A stretch of 64,000 bases of DNA, taken from contig NZ_CP090976.1 in assembly GCF_021513235.1 (NCBI RefSeq), forward strand, positions 2,666,001 through 2,730,000, read 5' to 3'. Shown piece by piece: positions 51,174 to 60,467 of this stretch (position 1 is the first letter of the stretch; the number at the start of each line of letters is the position of its first letter). Position numbers and translations under genes: made by a program. This stretch comes from Kaistella sp. 97-N-M2 (GTDB lineage Bacteria > Bacteroidota > Bacteroidia > Flavobacteriales > Weeksellaceae). The notes below the pieces were generated by a model that searched no databases, was not told the DNA's origin, and worked only from the letters and a program-made list of their open reading frames with translations.

Positions 51174-53603
51174 TTGAAAAAACTACTTTTACTTCTGGCG
51201 ATTATGCCAACCTTCGCATTTTCGCAAATTAATCTTAAAGTTTTAGATGAAGATGGAAAGCCTGTAACGCAGGCAAATGTTTCATATAACAATCAAAATT
51301 TTACAACAGATGATAAAGGTTTTGTAAAGATTCCAATTGCCGAATCCGAGCAAATGCTGTCCGTACAAAAAGAAAATTTCCGCGGTTTTACCAAAACAAT
51401 AAGAACGACGCCAAAAGTTCAAAATGTGAATGTTCTGTTCGCAAATATTGAAAGAGAAACGCAGATCCAGGAGGTTGTTTTTCAGAAAAAGGGCAAGCCG
51501 AAAGTCACCGATCTTACGTCCATCGAAATTTCTGCAAAAGAAGCGCAGCAGGTCGCCTCCCTTTCCGGCGGCGTGGAAGGACTCCTGAAAACATTGCCGT
51601 CCGTTAACTCCAATGCGGAACTGTCTTCCCAATACATGGTGAGAGGCGGGAACTACGACGAAAACTTAATTTACATCAACGATATTGAGATTTACCGTCC
51701 TTTTCTCATCAGAAATTCTTTACAGGAAGGATTAAGTATTATCAATCCGGATATGGTTCAGGCGATCAATTTTTCGCCCGGCGGTTTCGAAGCGAAATAC
51801 GGCGATAAAATGTCTTCTTCTTTAAATATTTATTACCGGCAACCGACGAAATTTGAGCTTTCGGGAGAGGCAAGTTTAATTGGCGGACGACTTTCCACCG
51901 GTTTCGCCTCCAAAAATCAGAAATTTACAGGTTTAATTTCGGGCCGATACAGAAACACAAACCTCGTTCTGAACACGTTAAATGAAGACACGGATTTTAA
52001 TCCGCAGTACATGGATCTTCAAACATATCTTAATTATAAGCTGACTGATAAATGGGACGTTTCCTTTATCGGTTACTGGAGCAAAAACGATTACAAAATG
52101 ATTCCGAAAGTGAAGGAAGTTGATTTCGGATCGTTGCAAACCCCGCTGAAACTGAGTGTTTTTTACAATGGTAAGGAAGACGACCAGTACAAAAACATGA
52201 TGGGAACCGGAACCATCAACTACAAACCCAACGATAAGTGGAAATTTACTTTGGATGGTTTTGCCTACCAGAACCGCGAACAGGAATACTACACTATTGC
52301 GTCGGCTTATCAACTGCAGACTTTCGATCCAATTACGGGCGAACCCATCACGTCTTATGATGTGGGCGGACAGATCGATCACGCGCGAAATGATTTAATG
52401 GTAAAAACTTACGGCGCCCAGTTTAAAACTAAATTTTCGCCCGATGTAAACACCGATTTTGAAGTCGGTTTTAAATTCGAAAAAGAAAATTTAGAAGATA
52501 ACACGAACGAATGGCAACTCGTCGATTCTTTGGGATACAGCACGCCGCGGGATTTCGTAAATCCGGGAACGCTGGATCCGTCCCAACTTCGCTTAAGATT
52601 TAATATTGCGGGCGCCAATCATATCGAGCCGACGCGACTTTCCGCCTATGCGCAGTACTCCAAGAAATTTTTCTGGGGCGATAACCGCGTTTTTGTAAAT
52701 GCGGGAATTCGGGCTTCTCACTGGGATTTTAATGATGAAACCATTATTTCGCCAAGAGCACAGTTTGCCATCAAACCCAACTGGGAGATGGATATGTTGT
52801 TTAAACTTTCCGGCGGAATTTATTATCAGGCGCCTTTTTATAAGGAGATCAAGGATTTGGACGGCAATTTTAACCCGAACATTATTTCCCAAAGATCCAT
52901 GCAGATTATTTTTGCGAACGATTACGAATTCCGAATGGTCGACCGTCCGTTCAAGTTGACGACGGAACTTTATTACAAGAAAATGGATGATTTAATTCCG
53001 TACTATCTGGATAACGTGCGGATTCGGTATTCCGGCCAAAATAATTCTGAAGGTTACGCATATGGGATTGATACCCGCCTGTTCGGCGAATTTGTGCCCG
53101 GTGTTGATTCCTGGATTTCGGCGAGTTATGCGAGAGTAAAAGAAAACATCAATGACAGAGGATACATTTCCAGGCCAACGGATCCACGTTTTCGTTTCTC
53201 CATGTTCTATCAGGATTATATGCCGAAATTTCCGTCGATGCGCGTGAATCTGACTTTGGTTTTCGCAAACGGACTTCCTTCCGGAACGCCTGTTTCTTTA
53301 GACAGCGAGGGTAAACCGGATTTTGAAGCGCCTTATAAATACCAAAAAACTTTACCTTCGTATAAAAGGGTAGACATTGGTTTATCGAAAGTTTTTATCG
53401 ATCAGAAAGACAATAAAGTGAACGGTGGTTTTTGGGGAAATTTTAAAGAGCTTACCTTAGGCGTGCAAATTTTCAATGCATTCAACATTAATAATACGGT
53501 AGCCAACCAGTGGGTGAACGATGTTTCTTCGGGTTATAATTATCCCGTTCCTGTGCGATTGACTGGACGATTCTTTAATGTTAAACTTGAGTTTAAGTTG
53601 TAA
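51174..53603 (+). CDS. TonB-dependent receptor (TTG start)
   Basis: An 809-residue outer-membrane receptor. The only sensible start is TTG at 51174, giving the signal peptide MKKLLLLLAIMPTFAFSQ (first residue from TTG). The open frame continues to 51144 through another TTG but has no ATG. A carboxypeptidase-D-like regulatory domain (LKVLDEDGKPVTQANVSYNN) precedes the plug (SLSGGVEGLLKTLPSVNSN, then YMVRGGNYDENLIYINDI) and a barrel ending VRLTGRFFNVKLEFKL. The ligand is unknown. It is 34 bp after kdsA, with the -7-like TATCTTTA at 51149-51156. Confidence 0.9.
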   Translation: MKKLLLLLAIMPTFAFSQINLKVLDEDGKPVTQANVSYNNQNFTTDDKGFVKIPIAESEQMLSVQKENFRGFTKTIRTTPKVQNVNVLFANIERETQIQEVVFQKKGKPKVTDLTSIEISAKEAQQVASLSGGVEGLLKTLPSVNSNAELSSQYMVRGGNYDENLIYINDIEIYRPFLIRNSLQEGLSIINPDMVQAINFSPGGFEAKYGDKMSSSLNIYYRQPTKFELSGEASLIGGRLSTGFASKNQKFTGLISGRYRNTNLVLNTLNEDTDFNPQYMDLQTYLNYKLTDKWDVSFIGYWSKNDYKMIPKVKEVDFGSLQTPLKLSVFYNGKEDDQYKNMMGTGTINYKPNDKWKFTLDGFAYQNREQEYYTIASAYQLQTFDPITGEPITSYDVGGQIDHARNDLMVKTYGAQFKTKFSPDVNTDFEVGFKFEKENLEDNTNEWQLVDSLGYSTPRDFVNPGTLDPSQLRLRFNIAGANHIEPTRLSAYAQYSKKFFWGDNRVFVNAGIRASHWDFNDETIISPRAQFAIKPNWEMDMLFKLSGGIYYQAPFYKEIKDLDGNFNPNIISQRSMQIIFANDYEFRMVDRPFKLTTELYYKKMDDLIPYYLDNVRIRYSGQNNSEGYAYGIDTRLFGEFVPGVDSWISASYARVKENINDRGYISRPTDPRFRFSMFYQDYMPKFPSMRVNLTLVFANGLPSGTPVSLDSEGKPDFEAPYKYQKTLPSYKRVDIGLSKVFIDQKDNKVNGGFWGNFKELTLGVQIFNAFNINNTVANQWVNDVSSGYNYPVPVRLTGRFFNVKLEFKL

Positions 53604-53628
53604 TTAATCAACATTCTTTTATATATTA

Positions 53629-53666
53629 AAAATGCCGGCTATTTTAGATAGCTGGCATTTTTTTTT
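53629..53666 (+). terminator. Terminator of the TonB receptor gene
   Basis: AATGCCGGCTAT and ATAGCTGGCATT pair along 12 positions with one G.T, followed by a T run. Confidence 0.85.
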
Positions 53667-53697
53667 GAAGTAAACTCCATCGGAAATTATGTAAAAA

Positions 53698-53730
53698 TAA
53701 AAAAGGCCATCTTTTCAGACAGCCTTTTTA
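53698..53730 (-). terminator. Terminator of the MliC-like lipoprotein gene
   Basis: On the minus strand AAAAAGGC and GCCTTTTT flank a partly paired centre (TGTC/GATG), followed by T residues. Confidence 0.6.
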
Positions 53731-53749
53731 AAATTTATATCTAAGTAAA

Positions 53750-54160
53750 TTATTTCATTTTACCTGTTACGATATCTTTGTCATCTTTCCCGAAGTAAAA
53801 ATCGCCCTGGTGTCCGATGAAATAGTAACCATCTTCATCAACATATTTTTCTCCGCTTGCAGATTGGGTTTGCTTCATATGATACGTTTTACCCTCGGTT
53901 CCATTCTTTACAACCACGTCTCCGTTCGCTGCATCATGAGTAAGAGTAAAAGTAGTTTTTCCGTCCGTGCTTAGATAATTAAATGTTTTTCCGGCCTGCG
54001 TGCTGTCAATTGCTGTTGTTCCAACCATTGTTGAATCCTGTGCTGTTAGCGCCATACTGTCTGTAGTGGCGTCCATCGAAGTGGATTCGGTTTTCTCTTT
54101 AGAGCAAGATGCTACGGCTAACGAAAGTGCTACAACGGGTAAAAAAAATTTGATGTTCAT
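53750..54160 (-). CDS. MliC-like lipoprotein
   Basis: A 136-residue protein starting at ATG 54160 (MNIKFFLPVVALSLAVASCS, lipobox Cys19). After a Ser/Thr-rich linker comes an 80-residue beta domain with FNYLSTDGKTTFTL and HMKQTQSASGEKYVD, similar to the MliC lysozyme-inhibitor pattern with its SxSGxxY core. MliC proteins protect peptidoglycan from host C-type lysozyme. The canonical MliC cysteines are not seen, so the call is tentative. Confidence 0.65.
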   Translation of the reverse strand: MNIKFFLPVVALSLAVASCSKEKTESTSMDATTDSMALTAQDSTMVGTTAIDSTQAGKTFNYLSTDGKTTFTLTHDAANGDVVVKNGTEGKTYHMKQTQSASGEKYVDEDGYYFIGHQGDFYFGKDDKDIVTGKMK

Positions 54161-54226
54161 TTTTAAAATATTTTGATTAAGCCCATTGAGCCGCAAATCC
54201 TATGCCAAGCGGGGAAATAAAGAGAT

Positions 54227-54391
54227 TCACCTCAAAAACAAAAAATATAACACCACCCAGATCGCGATAAAAAACAAACCCGGATATAAAACCGATTTTG
54301 CTTTTTGAGCATCTTTCTTAATCAGAAAAAGATACAAAATATAGAAAACCAGCAGAATAGTAAAACCCAAAGCGATTAGCGGATAAAGCAT
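54227..54391 (-). CDS. Small membrane protein (54 residues, two segments)
   Basis: The frame starts at ATG 54391 (MLYPLIALGFTILLVFYILY) and ends in TGA at 54227. It contains two hydrophobic stretches separated by the basic loop IKKDAQKAKS, giving a helical hairpin. The N-terminus lies 93 bp downstream of the GNAT-nitrilase gene on the same strand. I do not recognise a family. The clean two-segment layout in an otherwise empty gap argues that it is real. Confidence 0.65.
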   Translation of the reverse strand: MLYPLIALGFTILLVFYILYLFLIKKDAQKAKSVLYPGLFFIAIWVVLYFLFLR

Positions 54392-54484
54392 ATTTTTCAG
54401 TTTTAGATTATTATTTCTAACCTAATATATTTAATGAAGCCTAGTAAAGTTAACAAATATTCTAAAGAGAAGCAAAGGCGCAAT

Positions 54485-56008
54485 CTATTCCGGTTCGCTG
54501 TTCAGGTTTATCGTATCGTACAGGTCTTTCCGTCGGTCGCTCATCGTCCGTACCGCGCCGTAATGATGAAGCTCTTTCAACAAATTCAGATCGACATCCA
54601 CGATCAGTGTCGTTTCCGTATTTGGTGTGGCTTCCCCTTTCACTGCATTGGACGGAAAGGCAAAATCAGAAGGCGTGAAAACCGCAGCTTGTCCGTACTG
54701 AATATCCATATTATTTACTCCAGGCAAATTTCCCACACAGCCGGCGATCGCCACATAACATTCATTTTCGATGGCTCGTGCGGCGGCGCAGTGGCGAACT
54801 CTCATATAAGCATTCTGCGTATCGGTAAGATACGGAACGAACAAAATTTTCATGCCCTGATCCGCTAATATTCGCGGTAATTCCGGGAATTCAACGTCGT
54901 AACAAATAACGAGACCAACTTTTCCGCAATCTGTATCGATGACCTTAATTTCATTGCCGCCTTTCATTCCGTAGAATTTTTTTTCGTTCGGCGTAATGTG
55001 GATTTTCCGGTGTTCATCAATTTTTCCGTCGCGGTGAAGCAGGTAACTGATGTTGTACAGATCATCTTTTTCCGTGTCTGCAAACGGCATGCTTCCGCCA
55101 ATAATGTTGATGTTATAACTGATGGCCAATTGCGACAACCGGATTTTTATTTCCTCTGTCATTTCCGCCAGTTTAAACATACTTTCTCTTTCTGTAAGAT
55201 CGTTAAAAGGCGCGAGTAGAGGCGTGTTGAAGAATTCCGGGAACATAATGAAATCCGACTTGTAGTCCGCCATCACATTCACAAAAAATTCAACCTGCTC
55301 AAAAAAAGCATCGATGTCTTTGAAATGACGCATCTGCCACTGCACCAAGCCTAAACGGATAACAGAATCCTGCATCGTGTTTGGTTTTTTGCTGTAATAA
55401 ATGTTGTTCCACTGCATCAAAACGGCGTTTTCTTCCGAATTGGAATCTTCCGGAAGATAATTTTTCAACACCCGCACCGGCAGAAAACTGTTCGCAAGCT
55501 GAAAACTTAAAACGGGATCATAGATCTCTTTTTTCCGAACTTGCTGAATATATTCGCGCGGCGAAAGATCCGCACTGTGCAAATAATAATTCGGAATTCT
55601 TCCCCCCACGATGATGGATTTCAGATTCAGTTTTTCGCACAGTTCCTTTCGCGCATCATACAGGCGTCGCGCCAGGCGCAATTCGCGAAACTCCGGATCT
55701 ACAAAAATCTCGATGCCGTAAAGAACGTTACCCGTTTCAGAATGCGTGTTGAACGTGTAATTTCCCGTGATTTCCTTGTACGTATGATCGTCGCCAAACA
55801 ATTCGTACTGCACTTTTAAAGACAAACAAACAGCGGCGATTTTATCATCAACCGTGATACAAATTTGTCCGTCGGGAAATATTTTAATAAGTTTTTGAAT
55901 GCTTTTTTTGGACCAGATGCTTTCGGACATTGTGGGATACGCCTTTTGCATGGTCTCTTTCAGTTCGTCATAATCAGCTATAGCCAGCTTTCTAATATCT
56001 ATCTGCAT
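54485..56008 (-). CDS. GNAT acetyltransferase-nitrilase fusion
   Basis: A 507-residue two-domain protein. Residues 1-215 form a GNAT domain (FVDPEFRELRLARRLYDARK, the acetyl-CoA region). Residues of about 225-500 form a carbon-nitrogen hydrolase with the triad Glu in MFPEFFNTPLL, Lys in HITPNEKKFYG and Cys in GLVICYDVEFPELP. This bifunctional layout is known in several phyla; the substrate is unknown. It is the fourth gene of a closely spaced minus-strand run, 27 bp after anmK. Confidence 0.92.
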   Translation of the reverse strand: MQIDIRKLAIADYDELKETMQKAYPTMSESIWSKKSIQKLIKIFPDGQICITVDDKIAAVCLSLKVQYELFGDDHTYKEITGNYTFNTHSETGNVLYGIEIFVDPEFRELRLARRLYDARKELCEKLNLKSIIVGGRIPNYYLHSADLSPREYIQQVRKKEIYDPVLSFQLANSFLPVRVLKNYLPEDSNSEENAVLMQWNNIYYSKKPNTMQDSVIRLGLVQWQMRHFKDIDAFFEQVEFFVNVMADYKSDFIMFPEFFNTPLLAPFNDLTERESMFKLAEMTEEIKIRLSQLAISYNINIIGGSMPFADTEKDDLYNISYLLHRDGKIDEHRKIHITPNEKKFYGMKGGNEIKVIDTDCGKVGLVICYDVEFPELPRILADQGMKILFVPYLTDTQNAYMRVRHCAAARAIENECYVAIAGCVGNLPGVNNMDIQYGQAAVFTPSDFAFPSNAVKGEATPNTETTLIVDVDLNLLKELHHYGAVRTMSDRRKDLYDTINLNSEPE

Positions 56009-56035
56009 ATATTTATTTTTAAAAATTAAAGGAAT

Positions 56036-57082
56036 CTACACCAGAATTCCGGAGGAGTGATCTGCCCAACTTCCTGTGGCAGACGACAATATATTGATTT
56101 CGTTGTTCACGCGCAAAACACCCATAAAAGCAAAGATCAAAGCTTCCTTAAAATCGATGAGTTCTTTTTTTGGAATGATGATTTCGCTTTCTGTCAAGTT
56201 TTGTATTCTTTCCAAAAGAAAAGAATTGTACGTTCCGCCGCCGGTGAACAATACTTTTTTTATTTGATACTTTTTAAAAGTTTCCGCGATCTGAAAAGCG
56301 GCATGTTCCGTAAAAGTGGCCAGAATTTCAGAGTTCGTTTTGCCTTCAAACCGCGGTAAAATGTGGTCTTTAACCCATTCGATTCCTAAAGATTTGGGCG
56401 CGTCTTCTTTATAATAAAAGAGGGAATTTAATTGCTCCAAAAGTTCTTCATCAACTTCTCCGTTTCGTGCAAGATCGCCGTTGTGATCATAATCTTTTCC
56501 CAGCTTTTTTGCAAATTCATTTAGTACGATATTCACGGCGCAAATATCGAAAGCGATCCGACTGCCGTTTTGTTGGAAAGAAATATTGGAAAATCCGCCG
56601 ATATTCAGGCACGCATCAAATTCGGAAAAAAGCAATTCATCACCAATAGGAACGAGCGGCGCACCGTTTCCTTTCATTAAAACATCCTGCACCCGAAAAT
56701 CGTAAACCACAGGAAGGTCATTTAGAATTTTGATCGCTCTGCCGTCGCCGATCTGTAAAGTGAATAGTTTTTTGGGTTGATGAAAAACGGTGTGACCGTG
56801 GGAAGCGATCAGATCGATATTCTCCAGCGAATATGTAGCGATAAATTCTTTCACTTTTTCTCCCAAATAAAAGCCATATTCGGAATGGAGCGCTAAAAGA
56901 TCTTCAGAATTTAAGTGAATAGAACCGCGTAATTTTTCTTCCCAAGCATTGGAATACGACAATGTTTCCCCTTTCAAAATTTCAAAATCCCAGTGGTTTT
57001 CCTCTTTCCTAAATTCAGCGAAACAAATATCCAGACCATCCAAACTTGTTCCCGACATCAAGCCGACCGCACGAAACTTCAT
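56036..57082 (-). CDS. anmK: Anhydro-N-acetylmuramic acid kinase
   Basis: A 348-residue sugar kinase that opens and phosphorylates 1,6-anhydro-MurNAc during peptidoglycan recycling. GLMSGTSLDGLD at the N-terminus, ASHGHTVFHQP, LNIGGFSNIS and LFTGGGTYNSFL are family blocks. The protein is of usual length. It lies 31 bp after lptC on the same strand, linking outer-membrane and wall genes in one unit. Confidence 0.95.
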   Translation of the reverse strand: MKFRAVGLMSGTSLDGLDICFAEFRKEENHWDFEILKGETLSYSNAWEEKLRGSIHLNSEDLLALHSEYGFYLGEKVKEFIATYSLENIDLIASHGHTVFHQPKKLFTLQIGDGRAIKILNDLPVVYDFRVQDVLMKGNGAPLVPIGDELLFSEFDACLNIGGFSNISFQQNGSRIAFDICAVNIVLNEFAKKLGKDYDHNGDLARNGEVDEELLEQLNSLFYYKEDAPKSLGIEWVKDHILPRFEGKTNSEILATFTEHAAFQIAETFKKYQIKKVLFTGGGTYNSFLLERIQNLTESEIIIPKKELIDFKEALIFAFMGVLRVNNEINILSSATGSWADHSSGILV

Positions 57083-57113
57083 AACAAAAAAATTTTCACG
57101 AATTTACGAAAAA

Positions 57114-57704
57114 TCATCTGCCTTTCTCCGGGATCTTTTTGGCGTTGATGTTTCCGGAATTGTTAAAGAAAGTATACTCGGAAAAATCGTCTTTCGCCTT
57201 CATGCCATTGGCACCAACCAGCGTAGAACCGTCTTTATCCGTAACATACACCGTATCCGACGTGTAAATTAATCTTTTTGTCTGATCCCAAAAGACCGAC
57301 TGCATCGCGAACATCTGGTTCTCGTTGGTGATGATTTTCACATTGCCTTTCGCTTCGTAAAATTTCTTCTTCTCATTGTATTTGGCGTATTTCGCATTGA
57401 TCTTCCCGGGAACATCCGGTTTTTTCTTGTCGTAAAAAAGAATGTTGATTCCTTTTCTCGCGACAATATAAGGCGAATCGATATATTCGTACTTTTCGAT
57501 GAGCGGCGCCGTAGCACGCAGTTTGATCATTCCCGAATCGCGTTGAACGATATTCGCATTGTTGATAATTTGCGACGGGAAGTTGCTGTTTTGGTTTTTG
57601 TTGATTTCGGTAAGATCTTCGTCACAGGAAATTAAAACAAAAAATATAGCACAACCCAAAAAGGCGGCTATATTTTTATAGAATATTTTGCGGTAAAGCT
57701 TCAT
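57114..57704 (-). CDS. lptC: LPS export ABC transporter periplasmic protein LptC
   Basis: A 196-residue protein with an N-terminal hydrophobic signal and a lipobox-like LISC (Cys27). The beta-jellyroll core is recognisable from NANIVQRDSGMIKLRATAPL and ARKGINILFYDKKK to GSTLVGANGMKAKDDFSEY. LptC accepts LPS from LptB2FG and passes it to LptA. It starts 3 bp after the upstream outer-membrane-protein gene, so both are in one operon. Confidence 0.88.
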   Translation of the reverse strand: MKLYRKIFYKNIAAFLGCAIFFVLISCDEDLTEINKNQNSNFPSQIINNANIVQRDSGMIKLRATAPLIEKYEYIDSPYIVARKGINILFYDKKKPDVPGKINAKYAKYNEKKKFYEAKGNVKIITNENQMFAMQSVFWDQTKRLIYTSDTVYVTDKDGSTLVGANGMKAKDDFSEYTFFNNSGNINAKKIPEKGR

Positions 57705-57707
57705 TTC

Positions 57708-58982
57708 TTAATCATAAAGCGTTTTTCTAAACCACTTATCAGCGAAATTAAGTCCAATCCGAAGGTTAACAAAATTCTGACGAACCATATTATTATCCAA
57801 AGTTCCGCGTTTTCCCAACTCGATCCCAAGATCGATTCCACTCATTCTGCTGGCACCTTTGTTTTCGAAAGGAAGTGATACGCCACCTGTGAGTGCAAAT
57901 TTATTAATGTCGGTTCCCATGAAGGAAAGATTTCCTTTCTCATAGTAAGCACCATATCGGTAAGTAACTCGGGAGAAATAACTTCTAAAGTTATTATAAT
58001 TGGGAATATACCAACCACCGGCTGCAATTTTATAGGAGTTTTCGTTCGCAAAAGGCTGGCCTAAAAACTGAATGGTTTCGCCCTTTTTGTAATCAACCTG
58101 CGTTCCCCAAAACCATTTTCCATCTTTCCCGTATCCAGCTCCTAAAGAGAATTCCATCGGGATAAGATTTTTGTCTTCGCTTGTCTGCTCATCAATAATA
58201 CTTACGTTATTTTTGACCTGCCCCGGCGTGTAGAAATAGGTACTGTTCACATAACGGGTTTCCATTTGGCCCGTATTTCCGAAAGTATAGGTGGCACCTA
58301 AAGTTAATTTCTTGTCGTTCTCCAAAACTTTTTGGTATGCAGTCCCAAGCGTGAAATTAAAGGTTTTAATTTTGTTCTTGGTCTCGTAGCCGTTAATAAG
58401 TTCTGCGGTAGAATAGGTGAGCTCATTGATATCATAAAGGTTACCGAAGTAGAAATTACTTCTTAACCCGACCCCGAACTGCGGAGAAATTTGGTAAGAC
58501 AAAGCCGCCTGAACGGTGCTTATTGTTCCTTCTCCCGTAAAAAGACTGGCTTTACCGCCGCCAGTGGACAGCGTTTCAGTATTTAATACCGAATATTTTT
58601 TCGAACTGTACGGCTGATATCCTAAACCGAATTTAACTTTCGGCGAGAGCGGAAATGCGATCGTGATGTTCGACAGATAAGAGGAATGTTTTGTCGCCTT
58701 CAAATCATCGTAATTGGATTTGAAAAAATTATTTTCATTTGTTCCTTCTACTTTAATTGTGGTTAATTCTAAATTTTTATTAGCCGCTGGATTGCTAAAA
58801 TTAAAATTGTTGTTGAAATCCCAAATATATGCTGTAGAAATACCGCCCATTGCATTCACATCTGTCGTATTGTCATACTTAACATCCCCAATTCCGAAGG
58901 CAGCATAAGGAGAATTACCAATCGTTTGAGCATTCATCAAAAATCCGACTGCTGCGAGTGGTAATACAAAAAATCTTTTCAT
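57708..58982 (-). CDS. Putative outer-membrane beta-barrel protein
   Basis: A 424-residue protein with signal peptide MKRFFVLPLAAVGFLMNAQ. The mature part (GNSPYAAFGIGDVKYDN, then repeated amphipathic strands such as KLTLGATYTFGNTGQ) fits a FadL/OmpP1-like barrel of about 14 strands ending NLRIGLNFADKWF. I do not have a precise name. As first gene before lptC and anmK, it may take part in envelope biogenesis. Its promoter should lie in the 240-bp gap shared with holB. Confidence 0.85.
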   Translation of the reverse strand: MKRFFVLPLAAVGFLMNAQTIGNSPYAAFGIGDVKYDNTTDVNAMGGISTAYIWDFNNNFNFSNPAANKNLELTTIKVEGTNENNFFKSNYDDLKATKHSSYLSNITIAFPLSPKVKFGLGYQPYSSKKYSVLNTETLSTGGGKASLFTGEGTISTVQAALSYQISPQFGVGLRSNFYFGNLYDINELTYSTAELINGYETKNKIKTFNFTLGTAYQKVLENDKKLTLGATYTFGNTGQMETRYVNSTYFYTPGQVKNNVSIIDEQTSEDKNLIPMEFSLGAGYGKDGKWFWGTQVDYKKGETIQFLGQPFANENSYKIAAGGWYIPNYNNFRSYFSRVTYRYGAYYEKGNLSFMGTDINKFALTGGVSLPFENKGASRMSGIDLGIELGKRGTLDNNMVRQNFVNLRIGLNFADKWFRKTLYD

Positions 58983-59212
58983 TCTCTATTTTTAAAAATA
59001 ATGCGCAAATATCTTAAATATTACTGAACTGAGGAAATTTACTTTGGTTAAAGTTTGTTAAGGAGAGGAGGAAAAGGCGGTGCGTTCTCGCCCTTTCTGT
59101 TACGAAAAAATATTAATAAATAATTTTCGGTTAGGCATTAATTTAAAAGTTCATTTGAACCGTTACGTTTTAAAACAGACCTGTAGATTCGGCATCTATG
59201 TCAAAATTATTT

Positions 59213-59220
59213 ATCTTTGA
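59213..59220 (+). promoter_or_regulatory. -7 box of holB, adjoining the start codon
   Basis: TATCTTTG ends three bases before the holB ATG at 59224. In flavobacteria transcription begins a few bases after this box, so the mRNA would have almost no leader. Confidence 0.5.
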
Positions 59221-59223
59221 AAA

Positions 59224-60342
59224 ATGAACTGGGAACAAATTGTAGGTCAGGAAAAACTGAAAAATCTGCTGAAAGAAAGCATTTCCGACAACCGCGTGAG
59301 CCACGCTCAACTTTTTATTGGGAAAGAAGGCTACGGAACTTTACCGCTCGCCATGGCTTTTGCGAAAGAAATTTTCCGAAAAGAGAACGAACATTCTTCC
59401 TCCAAAGTCGAACATTTAAATCATTTAGACCTCCACTTCAGTTTTCCGGTTTTCAAAGACAAAAAGGGCGGGCTTTCTACGTATTTTTTTGATGATTTCC
59501 GCGAGATGATTCTTGAGAATCCTTATGCCAATAGTGAAGACTGGACCAAAATACTTTCTTCGGATAATAAGCAACTCACAATCTACGCCGATGAAATCGA
59601 CGAACTGAACAAGAAGTTTTCGCTGAAAAGTTTTGAGGGTGGCAGCAAAGTGCTCATCGTTTGGCAGGCGGATAAGATGAATATTTCTGCAGCCAATAAA
59701 TTTTTGAAATTTCTGGAGGAGCCACCAAAAGATACATTGATTATTCTCACGGCTGAAAATGCAGATTTTATTCTGCCGACAACTCTTTCCCGAACGCAGC
59801 TGGTTGAAGTTCCGAGAATTCAGGATGAGAATCTGGAATTTTTTCTGCGAAACAACAATAATTTAAGTGAGGAAAAAATAAAGGAAATTGTTTTCCAGGC
59901 GCAAGGAAACTGGAACGATGCGCAAAAAATTCTTTTGACAGAAAATTCCGACTCTGAATTTGAAGATCTTTTTGTAACCTGGGTTCGCGAAGCTTTTCAG
60001 GTAAAAAAGAAACCCGAATTCTTGAAAAACATTGTTTTTTGGGGCAGAAATGTAGCGGGCTGGAATCGGGAGAAACAAAAGAACTTTTTAGATTACTGTG
60101 CAGAAATGTTCCGTTTAGCAATGCTTCAGAATTACGGAAATCAAAATCTCGTCTATAAGAAAATTGATTCCGGCGGCTTTAAGTGGGATCGTTTTTCCAC
60201 GTTTATCCACGGTGCAAACATCGAGGCCATTTTGGAAGAAATTTCAGAAGCGGATTATCATTTGGAAAGAAATGCGAATCCAAAAATCGTTTGGACGGAT
60301 CTTGGTATTAAATTGTCGCGGTATATCCATAAGGCTGCTTAA
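59224..60342 (+). CDS. holB: DNA polymerase III subunit delta'
   Basis: A 372-residue clamp-loader subunit. The start MNWEQIVGQEKLKNLLKESI, then HAQLFIGKEGYGTLPLAMAF, DEIDELNKKFSLKSFEGG and KFLKFLEEPPKDTLIIL are delta'-type AAA+ blocks. The Walker A position reads GKEGYGTL with Thr39 in place of Lys, so it should not bind ATP productively, as in E. coli delta'. The zinc-binding cysteines of E. coli delta' are missing; the region instead contains KVEHLNHLDLHFSFPVF. A near-leaderless transcript is likely. Confidence 0.9.
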   Translation: MNWEQIVGQEKLKNLLKESISDNRVSHAQLFIGKEGYGTLPLAMAFAKEIFRKENEHSSSKVEHLNHLDLHFSFPVFKDKKGGLSTYFFDDFREMILENPYANSEDWTKILSSDNKQLTIYADEIDELNKKFSLKSFEGGSKVLIVWQADKMNISAANKFLKFLEEPPKDTLIILTAENADFILPTTLSRTQLVEVPRIQDENLEFFLRNNNNLSEEKIKEIVFQAQGNWNDAQKILLTENSDSEFEDLFVTWVREAFQVKKKPEFLKNIVFWGRNVAGWNREKQKNFLDYCAEMFRLAMLQNYGNQNLVYKKIDSGGFKWDRFSTFIHGANIEAILEEISEADYHLERNANPKIVWTDLGIKLSRYIHKAA

Positions 60343-60386
60343 AAATTTGAGTCTGAATAAAATTTAAATTTGCACTTCATGATAAA

Positions 60387-60420
60387 AAAATAGGCATCCC
60401 AGAAGGAATGCCTATTATTA
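60387..60420. terminator. Bidirectional terminator between holB and the curli operon
   Basis: AATAGGCAT and ATGCCTATT enclose a loop of about 10 nt. On the minus strand a run of seven T follows, so it is strongest for the curli-type operon. Confidence 0.8.
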
Positions 60421-60467
60421 AAATAAAAAAGTTGAGGAAAATGAATTCCTCAACCCCCTTGAAAACA

